Shown in pieces: positions 8,458 through 16,011 of a stretch of 64,000 nt of DNA. Positions within the stretch are counted from its first letter, which is position 1; the number at the start of each line of letters is the position of its first letter. The translations under genes were made by a program, and so were the position numbers. Below the pieces are notes generated by a model that saw nothing but the letters and a program-made list of their open reading frames with translations, did not search any database and was not told where the DNA came from. Source of the stretch: Marivirga aurantiaca (GTDB taxonomy: Bacteria; Bacteroidota; Bacteroidia; Cytophagales; Cyclobacteriaceae); assembly GCF_016679925.1 (NCBI RefSeq), contig NZ_JAEQBW010000001.1, positions 806,001 through 870,000 of the forward strand, read 5' to 3'.

Positions 8458-9429
8458 TTACTCAATATAAACCTCCAATAATTCACAGCCCTCAGACTCA
8501 ATTACTACCTGTTTATTCCTGGCAGGAATCAACACCGTTTCGCCTTTCTGAATATTTTCAAAATTACCATTTATCCCGATTTTGCAGGAGCCACTCACAC
8601 ACATGAAAATAATAAAGGAGTCTAACTGGTTATAGTCCTTATTCAGTTTTCCCTTTACTGGCAAGAAGTTAGTGGTGAAGTAGGGACAACATGCCAAAGA
8701 GGAAGATTCATTTTGTTTCTTTTGATAATGAAGTTTAAAATCATCTTTTTTCTCAAAATTGATAGCATCCAGTGCTAATTCTGTATGAAGTTCCCGTCCA
8801 TGGCCATCTTTATCCTTTCTCCCCCAGTCGTAGATGCGATAGGTAATATCTGAAGTTTGTTGTATTTCCGCTAATAGTACTCCGGCACCAATGGCGTGCA
8901 CTTTGCCAGTATTGATAAAAAAACTATTACCCTTGCTTACCTCTTCTGTATTAAGCAAATCAGTTATTTTATTAGCTTTTAAATGTTTTAAATACTCGTC
9001 TTTAGTAGTGGTTTCTTTAAAGCCGATAAAGATATTCGCTCCTTCATCTGCTTGCATAATATACCACATTTCGGTTTTCCCGGAGGTGTTATGTCTTTTT
9101 CTAGCCAGATCATCATTGGGATGTAACTGTACTGATAATGGCTTTTTTGCGTCAATAAATTTAATCAGAAGCGGGAAGTGGTCACCAAAAGCCGCATAAA
9201 TTTTTTGTCCCAGCAGCTGATCTTTGTAGGTTGACAAAAGCTCATTGATTGATTTTCCTGCTAAACTGCCATTAGCCACTTTTGAAACATGATCAGGCAA
9301 GTCTGACAGTTCCCAGCTTTCGCCAATAAATTCTTTATCCGAATGTTTATTAAGAATAGTAGTGAGTTTATTTCCACCCCAAATTTTTTCTACTAAAATG
9401 GGAATGAATTTTAAAGGATAATCAAGCAT
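8458..9429 (-). CDS. manA: Mannose-6-phosphate isomerase, class I
   Basis: A 323-residue cupin metalloenzyme that interconverts mannose-6-phosphate and fructose-6-phosphate, supplying GDP-mannose for surface glycans. Zinc ligands are visible as H103 in QLHPND, E120 in GKTEMWY and H178 in TGKVHAIG. The family signature EIQQTSDITYRIYDWGR follows. The length matches the short bacterial form common in Bacteroidota and Firmicutes. It stands alone on the minus strand between repeats and the divergent metal-efflux block. Confidence 0.95.
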   Translation of the reverse strand: MLDYPLKFIPILVEKIWGGNKLTTILNKHSDKEFIGESWELSDLPDHVSKVANGSLAGKSINELLSTYKDQLLGQKIYAAFGDHFPLLIKFIDAKKPLSVQLHPNDDLARKRHNTSGKTEMWYIMQADEGANIFIGFKETTTKDEYLKHLKANKITDLLNTEEVSKGNSFFINTGKVHAIGAGVLLAEIQQTSDITYRIYDWGRKDKDGHGRELHTELALDAINFEKKDDFKLHYQKKQNESSSLACCPYFTTNFLPVKGKLNKDYNQLDSFIIFMCVSGSCKIGINGNFENIQKGETVLIPARNKQVVIESEGCELLEVYIE

Positions 9430-9543
9430 TGTACCTTGGTTCTTGTAATATATACGTGGCGAAATTAAGTTATTACATTTAAACTAAATGCACTTAACAC
9501 AATTTTTCTTTAACGGAGATTTTTTATTCAAGGAGAACTTTTT

Positions 9544-10002
9544 TTGAAGAAATTCCGTAACTTAGCATGTATATTCACAGAATTGTTAAGCTTTAGAAAA
9601 ATATCGGCTCTTTTACTCGCCTTTTTGGTGATGTTCAGCTCAACGAGTTATTCGTTGAATATGCATTTCTGTATGGGAGAGTTGGATAGTATTGCCCTAT
9701 TTGATTCCGTTAAAGGTTGTGGGATGGAGCATCAAAAGCCGGACTGCCATAAGAAACAGGCTACTCATCAACTGGATTCTAAATCCTGCTGTGAAGACCA
9801 ATCAATTGAAGTAGATGCACAGGATGAAGTACTACAAACAACTACTATTTCAGTTAGTGAATTCCAGTTAGTAGCTGTAGCTTATATTGTAGTTCCTGAA
9901 CTTTTCCTTCAGGCTTCTGCACAATACATTCCATTTCAGGATTATACCCCACCACTGATTAAGCGCGATATCCCCGTGCTTATTCAGTCCTTTTTACTAT
10001 AA
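9544..10002 (+). CDS. HYC_CC_PP family protein, first gene of the metal-efflux block
   Basis: A 152-residue exported protein. It has a long hydrophobic signal segment (about residues 19-37), then MHFCMGEL, a Cys/His-rich middle (GCGMEHQKPDCHKK, SKSCCED) and a C-terminal YTPPLIKRDIPVLIQSFLL. This H-C / CC / PP pattern defines HYC_CC_PP proteins, which in Bacteroidota precede CusA-type pumps. The start is a TTG at 9544 with AAGGAG nine bases upstream, an unusually good Shine-Dalgarno for this phylum. A periplasmic copper-binding role is likely from the Cys, His and Met content but unproven. Confidence 0.8.
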   Translation: MKKFRNLACIFTELLSFRKISALLLAFLVMFSSTSYSLNMHFCMGELDSIALFDSVKGCGMEHQKPDCHKKQATHQLDSKSCCEDQSIEVDAQDEVLQTTTISVSEFQLVAVAYIVVPELFLQASAQYIPFQDYTPPLIKRDIPVLIQSFLL

Positions 10003-10051
10003 TTTTCATTCAATTTCACTACTGAAGTTATCCCTCATGAGAGGGCAGCTT

Positions 10052-10074
10052 AGACAATATTATTGTCTTTTTTC
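10052..10074 (+). promoter_or_regulatory. Palindrome with T-tail before the RND pump gene
   Basis: AGACAATA-t-TATTGTCT followed by TTTTTT. It can fold into a six-base stem with a five-base loop plus U-tail, which would act as a weak terminator or attenuator between the first gene and the pump, or it could be an operator. It ends 30 bases before the chosen pump start codon. Confidence 0.45.
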
Positions 10075-10104
10075 AAATCAATAGTTCAGAAAATTGAATG
10101 CAAA

Positions 10105-13100
10105 ATGCTCAATTCCATTATTAAGTTTTTTCTTGAAAACAAACTAGTTACCGTTCTTTTATTGCTGCTAATAGTAGTATGGGGAATAGTAACAGCTCCT
10201 TTTAACTGGGAAACCAGCTTTCTACCGCGAGACCCGGTGCCTGTAGATGCTATTCCGGATATTGGAGAAAACCAACAAATTGTCTTTACCGAATGGATGG
10301 GTCGTTCTCCACAGGATGTAGAGGATCAAATTACCTATCCACTCACTACGGCACTTTTAGGTATGCCCGGAGTAAAGAGCGTGAGGAGCAGCTCTGCTTT
10401 CGGCTTTTCAAGTATTTATATCATTTTTGATGAAGATGTCGAATTCTACTGGAGTCGTTCTCGTGTTTTAGAGAAATTGAGTTCATTATCTTCAGGGCTG
10501 TTACCTGATGGAGTACAGCCTAAATTAGGGCCGGATGCCACAGCTTTAGGTCAAGTGTTTTGGTATACTCTGGAAGGTAGAGATAAAGATGGCAAGCCCG
10601 CAGGCGGTTGGGATTTGCATGAATTGCGTACCCTACAGGATTACTATGTTCGCTATGGTCTCACCAGTGTGGAAGGCGTGGCAGAAGTAGCTTCCGTAGG
10701 TGGCTATGTGAAAGAATACCAGGTAGATATTGATCCTGTAGCCCTGAAAGCCAATAATGTATCCTTGATGGAGGTGATGCAGGCTGTCAGAAATAGTAAT
10801 ATTGATGTAGGGGCCAATACCATTGAAGTGAATAAGGTAGACTACTTTGTAAGAGGCTTAGGCTATGTAAAAGATATTAGTGATTTAGAAGAGGCGGTAG
10901 TAAAAGTAGAGGATAATGTGCCATTGCGGATTAAAGATATTGCCATGGTTAACATTGGCCCGCAAGTGAGGAATATGGCAGGAATCCTGGATAAATCAGG
11001 TGCCGAGGCCGTTGGGGGAGTGGTTATTGCGCGATACGGAGAGAACCCATTAAAGGTAATTAACCAGGTAAAAGAAGAAATTGAGAAGATTGCCGTGGGC
11101 TTGCCTTCCAAAACCTTAAAAGATGGCAGAGTTTCAAAAGTGACTATTGTTCCTTTTTATGACAGAACGGGGCTGATCTATGAAACCCTTGGTACTTTAT
11201 ATGAAGCCATTAGTTTACAAATACTAATTACCATTATAGTCATTATTGTAATGGTTTATAATTTACGAGCCTCCATTTTAATTTCCTCCTTATTGCCTTT
11301 GGCTGTGCTCATGTGTTTTATTTTCATGAAATACTTTGGGGTAGATGCCAATATTGTGGCACTTTCGGGTATTGCCATAGCTATAGGAACCATGGTGGAT
11401 TTGGGCATTATACTCAATGAAAATATTTTGAGGCATTTTGATGAGGCTCCTGAAGGTCAAACTTCCCTTACAACTATTTATAATGCCACTACCGAAGTAG
11501 CAACTGCTATTTTAACAGCGGTAAGTACCACTATTGTGAGCTTTTTACCGGTATTTACCTTACAGGCGGCAGAAGGAAAGCTTTTTGGGCCATTGGCTTA
11601 CACCAAATCCTTTGCTTTAATAGCAGCCCTTATTTTCACTTTGATCATCATGCCTGCTTTTGCACATATTGTCTTTTCAGGAAACAAGAAAAAGAAAGCT
11701 AAGTCTGGTGTTTACTGGAATTATCTTATGTTAGTTGCCGGCCCTGTCATTGCATTTACTGTTTGGCATTGGGCAGGATGGCTGCTTTTTGGCTTTGCCA
11801 TCATTAACTTATTAATTGCTCATTTCCCGGAGAAATTCAGTCCACATAAAAACCTGATGAAAGTTTCATTAACAGTGGCCTTTGTTGCCTGGTTGCTGAC
11901 AGTGGAGTGGGTTCCATTAGGTGTATCCAATAGTTTATTTGTCAATTTTATTTTCATAGCAGTTATTTTAGGAATTGTATTGGGCAGTTTCGCCCTATTC
12001 CTTCGATACTATTCTAAAATCCTGTTGTGGTGCCTGGATCATAAAGCCGTATTTTTGATAACCCCCGTTGTAATCATACTGATTGGAGCCAATGTATGGT
12101 TAGGTTTCGATAAGGTTTTTGGTTTTGTTCCTAAAGTGACGGATAAATTAGGCTGGGATATCCGTACAAGCTCGGGCTGGTCGGGTATGGTACACACTTT
12201 TCCTGGTTTGGGAGAAGAATTTATGCCTTCTCTGGATGAAGGTTCATTTCTGCTTATGCCTACTTCCATGCCGCATTCAGGTGTTGAAGCCAATAAGGAT
12301 TATTTACAGAAATTGGATATGCTGGTTACTGCAATACCGGAGGTAGACATTGTAGTAGGAAAAGCTGGCAGGGCGGAAACAGCCATTGATCCGGCACCTA
12401 TGTCCATGTTCGAAAATACCATCAGCTATAAATCTGAATATGTGACTGACATAAACGGTACTAAGCTTCAGTTTAAAGTGAATGAGGATGGGCAGTTTGA
12501 GTTGAAGGATGGTAAGGTGTATGATCCCGCAACTATGTCTCCTGAAAAAATTGATACAGATTTACTGATACCTGATTCGGGAGGAGAATATTTCAGGCAG
12601 TGGCGATCACATATCAAAACCCCTGATGATATCTGGGATGAGATAGTAAAGGTGGCCAACATTCCCGGCTTAACATCTTCACCTAAGCTTCAGCCAATAG
12701 AAACCAGGCTGGTAATGTTGCAGACAGGCATGCGTGCTCCTATGGGAGTGAAGGTTTATGGCCCTGATTTAAAGACCATTGAAGATTTTGGTCTAAAATT
12801 GGAGCAGTATATGAAAGAAGTACCTTCTGTTAAAAAGCAAGCTGTTTTTGCTGATAGAATAGTAGGAAAACCTTATCTGGAAATTGATATTGACCGCAAA
12901 GCCATTGCTCGCTATGGGTTAAATGTGGGAGATGTCCAGGATTATATTGAAACAGCTATTGGCGGCATGCAATTAGGCACTACTGTGGAAGGAAGGGAGC
13001 GTTTTCCTATTCGGGTTAGATATGCACGGGAGTGGAGAGATGATCCCTCGAGTATAGAAAGAATGGAAGTACCCACCCCTCTGGGTAATTATATTCCGTT

Positions 13101-13926
13101 GGGCCAGCTGGCAAAAATTGAATATCGTCCCGGACCAGAAATGATCAGAGGAGAGAATACTTTTTTAGTGGGCTATGTCCTTTTGGATAAAATGCCGGGT
13201 TTTGCGGAAGTAACTGTTGTAGAGGATGTTCAACGATATTTAAAAGAAAAGATCGATTCCGGGGAATTGGTGGTTCCTTCAGGTGTGAGATATGAGTTTT
13301 CCGGTAGCTATGAAAATCAGATTCGTGCCGAAAAGCGTTTGGCCATAGTAGTGCCTTTATGTCTTATCGTGATTTTCCTGATCCTCTATTTTCAGTTCCG
13401 AGCGGTTTCCACCACCTTATTTGTTTTCTCAGGAATAGCAATGGCATTTGCCGGAGGATTTATGATGCTCTGGTTCTATGATCAGGATTGGTTCTTTAAT
13501 TTTTCAGTTTTCGGCACCAATATGCGGGAATTATTCCAAATGGGAACCTATAACCTTAGTGTAGCAGTATGGGTTGGTTTTATTGCTTTGTTCGGTATAG
13601 CTACTGATGATGGCGTAGTGATTGCCACTTACCTAAAACAAAGCTTTGAGCGGAATACACCTGAAAATGTAAAGGAAGTAAGGATGGCCGTGCTGGAGGC
13701 TGGTAAAAAGAGGGTACTCCCTTGTTTAATGACTACAGCAACTACTTTATTGGCTTTGTTGCCGATTCTCACTTCTTCAGGCAGAGGGTCTGATATTATG
13801 ATACCGATGGCAATACCTGCTTTTGGTGGAATGACCATCCAGTTGATTACGCTTTTCCTGGTTCCTGTGCTTTATAGCTGGTGGGCCGAGAGGAGAGTGG
13901 GGAAGAAAGAAGACAGTTTGGAGTAA
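10105..13926 (+). CDS. cusA: CusA/CzcA-family heavy-metal efflux RND transporter
   Basis: The ATG at 10105 (MLNSIIKFFLENKLVTVLLL) matches the usual CusA N-terminus; an upstream in-frame TTG at 10063 is less likely. The 1273-residue inner-membrane proton-driven pump shows PRDPVPVDAIPDIGENQQIVFTEW-type N-terminal features (residues about 35-60), the membrane block with GIAIAIGTMVDLGIILNEN, and a second half with GIATDDGVV. MLQTGMRAPMGVKV aligns with the methionine site of CusA, which favours Cu(I)/Ag(I). It is longer than E. coli CusA because of extra membrane segments and a periplasmic insert around residues 540-850, a known Bacteroidota variant. It works with the channel and adaptor encoded downstream. 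Confidence 0.93.
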   Translation: MLNSIIKFFLENKLVTVLLLLLIVVWGIVTAPFNWETSFLPRDPVPVDAIPDIGENQQIVFTEWMGRSPQDVEDQITYPLTTALLGMPGVKSVRSSSAFGFSSIYIIFDEDVEFYWSRSRVLEKLSSLSSGLLPDGVQPKLGPDATALGQVFWYTLEGRDKDGKPAGGWDLHELRTLQDYYVRYGLTSVEGVAEVASVGGYVKEYQVDIDPVALKANNVSLMEVMQAVRNSNIDVGANTIEVNKVDYFVRGLGYVKDISDLEEAVVKVEDNVPLRIKDIAMVNIGPQVRNMAGILDKSGAEAVGGVVIARYGENPLKVINQVKEEIEKIAVGLPSKTLKDGRVSKVTIVPFYDRTGLIYETLGTLYEAISLQILITIIVIIVMVYNLRASILISSLLPLAVLMCFIFMKYFGVDANIVALSGIAIAIGTMVDLGIILNENILRHFDEAPEGQTSLTTIYNATTEVATAILTAVSTTIVSFLPVFTLQAAEGKLFGPLAYTKSFALIAALIFTLIIMPAFAHIVFSGNKKKKAKSGVYWNYLMLVAGPVIAFTVWHWAGWLLFGFAIINLLIAHFPEKFSPHKNLMKVSLTVAFVAWLLTVEWVPLGVSNSLFVNFIFIAVILGIVLGSFALFLRYYSKILLWCLDHKAVFLITPVVIILIGANVWLGFDKVFGFVPKVTDKLGWDIRTSSGWSGMVHTFPGLGEEFMPSLDEGSFLLMPTSMPHSGVEANKDYLQKLDMLVTAIPEVDIVVGKAGRAETAIDPAPMSMFENTISYKSEYVTDINGTKLQFKVNEDGQFELKDGKVYDPATMSPEKIDTDLLIPDSGGEYFRQWRSHIKTPDDIWDEIVKVANIPGLTSSPKLQPIETRLVMLQTGMRAPMGVKVYGPDLKTIEDFGLKLEQYMKEVPSVKKQAVFADRIVGKPYLEIDIDRKAIARYGLNVGDVQDYIETAIGGMQLGTTVEGRERFPIRVRYAREWRDDPSSIERMEVPTPLGNYIPLGQLAKIEYRPGPEMIRGENTFLVGYVLLDKMPGFAEVTVVEDVQRYLKEKIDSGELVVPSGVRYEFSGSYENQIRAEKRLAIVVPLCLIVIFLILYFQFRAVSTTLFVFSGIAMAFAGGFMMLWFYDQDWFFNFSVFGTNMRELFQMGTYNLSVAVWVGFIALFGIATDDGVVIATYLKQSFERNTPENVKEVRMAVLEAGKKRVLPCLMTTATTLLALLPILTSSGRGSDIMIPMAIPAFGGMTIQLITLFLVPVLYSWWAERRVGKKEDSLE

Positions 13927-14036
13927 GAAGATTGAAGCCGGAAGTCCGAAGTTTGTAGTCGGAAGATAGAAGTCAGGAGTAAGAAGTCAGAAGATGGAAG
14001 CTTCGTAGACGGAAGACCGAAGTTGAGAGTTAGAAG
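13927..14036. repeat. GAAG(T)C-rich repeat array, left end of the four-helix-bundle cassette
   Basis: A purine-rich run of imperfect units of the type GAAGTCNGAAG, beginning one base after the pump stop codon. Parts of it (13957-13973 and 13982-14003) are inverted matches of the single unit at 14494-14519 beyond the four-helix-bundle gene: 16 of 17 and 19 of 21 bases respectively. Confidence 0.8.
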
Positions 14037-14076
14037 AGTTAATAATAGAGAGTTTTAACATTTAAAAGATATAACA

Positions 14077-14430
14077 ATGAAATTCAAATTTGAAAACCTA
14101 ATTATTTGGCAGAAGGCCATGGATTTTGCTGAAGAGATGAATTTATTATCTGACAATTTTCCCAAAAAGGAGATTTTTAATCTGAGCTCGCAAATACTAC
14201 GAGCCTCAGATTCTATTGCTTTAAATATATCAGAAGGAGCCATAGGACAGTCAAATCCTGAATTTAGGAGGTTCATGGGATATTCCATCCGATCATTGGC
14301 TGAAGTAGTGACTTGTTTGCATAAAGCTAAAAGGCGAAACTATATAACTGAAGAAGTATTTAATGTTCATTATGAATATGCTTTCAACCTGATGAATATG
14401 ATGACAGCATTCAAACAAAAAATCAAATGA
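14077..14430 (+). CDS. Four-helix-bundle protein (S23 / 23S rRNA intervening-sequence family)
   Basis: A 117-residue protein with the complete family pattern: FENLIIWQKAMDFAEEM, FPKKEIFNLSSQILRASDSI, ALNISEGA, EFRRFMGYSIRSLAEV and a last amphipathic helix. The family is best known from open reading frames inside intervening sequences of 23S rRNA; it is structurally related to the Avd protein of diversity-generating retroelements and probably binds nucleic acid. Here it sits inside a copper-efflux operon, between inverted repeats, and its stop codon overlaps the start codon of the channel gene (ATGA). It has no logical role in metal export, so an inserted cassette is the better reading. Confidence 0.9.
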   Translation: MKFKFENLIIWQKAMDFAEEMNLLSDNFPKKEIFNLSSQILRASDSIALNISEGAIGQSNPEFRRFMGYSIRSLAEVVTCLHKAKRRNYITEEVFNVHYEYAFNLMNMMTAFKQKIK

Positions 14431-15902
14431 AAACTTTATTCAAAGTGATAAAAATAAGTACAGAATTTTTGTCTTTCGGAACCACCAAATATACTTCTAG
14501 CTTCCGACTTCTGACTTCTATATTTATAATTCTACAGCTGTTGCAGACTAATCTATCGCAGGCTCAAAATCTGGAGAGATATTTAGTGGAAGCAGGAGAA
14601 AAAAATCCGGAGCTCAAGGCTTACTTTAATGATTATTTGGCCACAATGGAGCAGATTCCTCAGGTGGGAGCTTTGCCTGATCCGGAGCTGACAGTAGGGT
14701 TTTTCCTTCAGCCAATGGAGCGGTTTATGGGCAATCAACTAGCTGATATCCGACTCATGCAGATGTTTCCATGGTTTGGCATGCTTCGAACTCAAAAAGA
14801 TGAGGTGGGTAAAATGGCTTCAGCGAGATATGAAGTATTTGAGAACGCCAAAAACAATCTTTATTATCAGGTTAAAAGTATTTATTATGAAATGTACCAA
14901 CTGGAGGAAGAAATCAGGATCACTGAAGAAAATTTAAAAATACTCCAAACTTATGAACGGATAGCACTGAGTAGGTTTAAGAGCTCAGGTACCGGAGGTA
15001 GTTCCTCTAATATGCCTTCTTCAGGAAGTATGGATTCTCCGACTGGAACTTCATCAGGTTCATCCATGGGTGGTATGAGTTCGGGAGGAAACAATGCAAG
15101 GCCTTCAGTAAAGCCGGCTGGGAGTGTTGTTTCTGATGGTGGGTCAATGGCTTCGGGCAAATCTACTATGAGTGATGTGTTAAGGATTCGCATACAGCTG
15201 AAAGAACTGGAAAGTAATCTTCTCACTTTACAAGATCAGAAAGCCCTATTATTGACAGAATTTAATAAGCTGCTTAATAGAGAGATGGAAGAAGCAGTCA
15301 TTTTAACTGATACATTGAGAGAAGCAACTATTCCACTGGACAAAATAGCACTTTTAGATAGTATCAGAATAAATAATCCTATGCTGAAAATGTTGGATGC
15401 TGAAGCTGAAGCATACGAAGTACAAAAAGAAATGGCCCGACTGAATGGCCGCCCTATGCTTGGCATTGGAGTCAACTATATGCCCTTTAGTGCTAGGCAG
15501 GAAAATGGAATGGACATGGGTGGAAAAGATATGATTATGCCGATGGTATCAGTCACTATTCCTATCTGGAGGAAAAAATATAATGCCCGGCATAAAGAGG
15601 CAGAGTATAATCAGTTGGCAGTTAGTCAGAGAAAAGAAGATATGGTAAACCAACTGGAAGTTGAATGGAGCAGAGCTGTTAGGGATTTGGAAGATGCCAG
15701 TCGAAAAATTCAGTTATACAAAGATCAGGCAAAGCTCGCTGAGCAGACTGTGCAACTTCTGATGACCAGCTATTCCGGCAGTGGGCAAGGGTTTGAGGAA
15801 GTATTGAAAGTACAACAACAATTGCTTGATTATCAGTTGAAATTAGTAGAGGCTATTGTGAATCAGCATATGAGTATTGCGCAAATAGAAGCTTTGATGT
15901 GA
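14427..15902 (+). CDS. TolC-family outer-membrane channel of the metal pump
   Basis: A 491-residue CusC/TolC-type protein forming the outer-membrane exit of the RND pump. Two outer-membrane-efflux repeats can be seen (about residues 50-185 and 250-490), with PDPELTVGFFLQPMERFMG near the start. Between them, residues 187-248 form a Ser/Gly/Met-rich low-complexity insert with six methionines, unusual for the family. The first 46 residues are also odd: a long polar stretch precedes the hydrophobic core LLTSIFIILQLL, and residues about 23-31 are encoded by the inverted-repeat arm of the neighbouring cassette. No alternative ATG exists before the mature part. Confidence 0.88.
   Translation: MKTLFKVIKISTEFLSFGTTKYTSSFRLLTSIFIILQLLQTNLSQAQNLERYLVEAGEKNPELKAYFNDYLATMEQIPQVGALPDPELTVGFFLQPMERFMGNQLADIRLMQMFPWFGMLRTQKDEVGKMASARYEVFENAKNNLYYQVKSIYYEMYQLEEEIRITEENLKILQTYERIALSRFKSSGTGGSSSNMPSSGSMDSPTGTSSGSSMGGMSSGGNNARPSVKPAGSVVSDGGSMASGKSTMSDVLRIRIQLKELESNLLTLQDQKALLLTEFNKLLNREMEEAVILTDTLREATIPLDKIALLDSIRINNPMLKMLDAEAEAYEVQKEMARLNGRPMLGIGVNYMPFSARQENGMDMGGKDMIMPMVSVTIPIWRKKYNARHKEAEYNQLAVSQRKEDMVNQLEVEWSRAVRDLEDASRKIQLYKDQAKLAEQTVQLLMTSYSGSGQGFEEVLKVQQQLLDYQLKLVEAIVNQHMSIAQIEALM
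14494..14519. repeat. Right inverted-repeat arm of the four-helix-bundle cassette
   Basis: Reverse complement of units in the left array at 13957-14003. In RNA, this arm and the left array can pair to close a loop of roughly 500 bases holding the four-helix-bundle gene. It lies inside the signal-peptide coding part of the channel gene. Confidence 0.75.
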
Positions 15903-15908
15903 TAAGTA

Positions 15909-15948
15909 AGAGGTGTAAAATTGCAGAGGTGTTAAGGTGCTGAAGTGC
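15909..15948. repeat. Short GAGGTGT-type repeat array after the channel gene
   Basis: Four imperfect tandem units (GAGGTGT, GAGGTGT, AAGGTGC, GAAGTGC) just past the channel stop codon. Purine-rich like the array at 13927 but with a different core. No coding potential. Confidence 0.5.
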
Positions 15949-16011
15949 AAAATTATACTTCTGATTTGATTTAATGATGATATATAGATCAGGATTTTAA
16001 TAATAGAAAAG

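Noticed and set aside
14077-14430. Diversity-generating retroelement (four-helix-bundle protein as Avd)
   Set aside because: No reverse transcriptase, template repeat or variable repeat is in the neighbourhood; the S23/IVP reading fits better.
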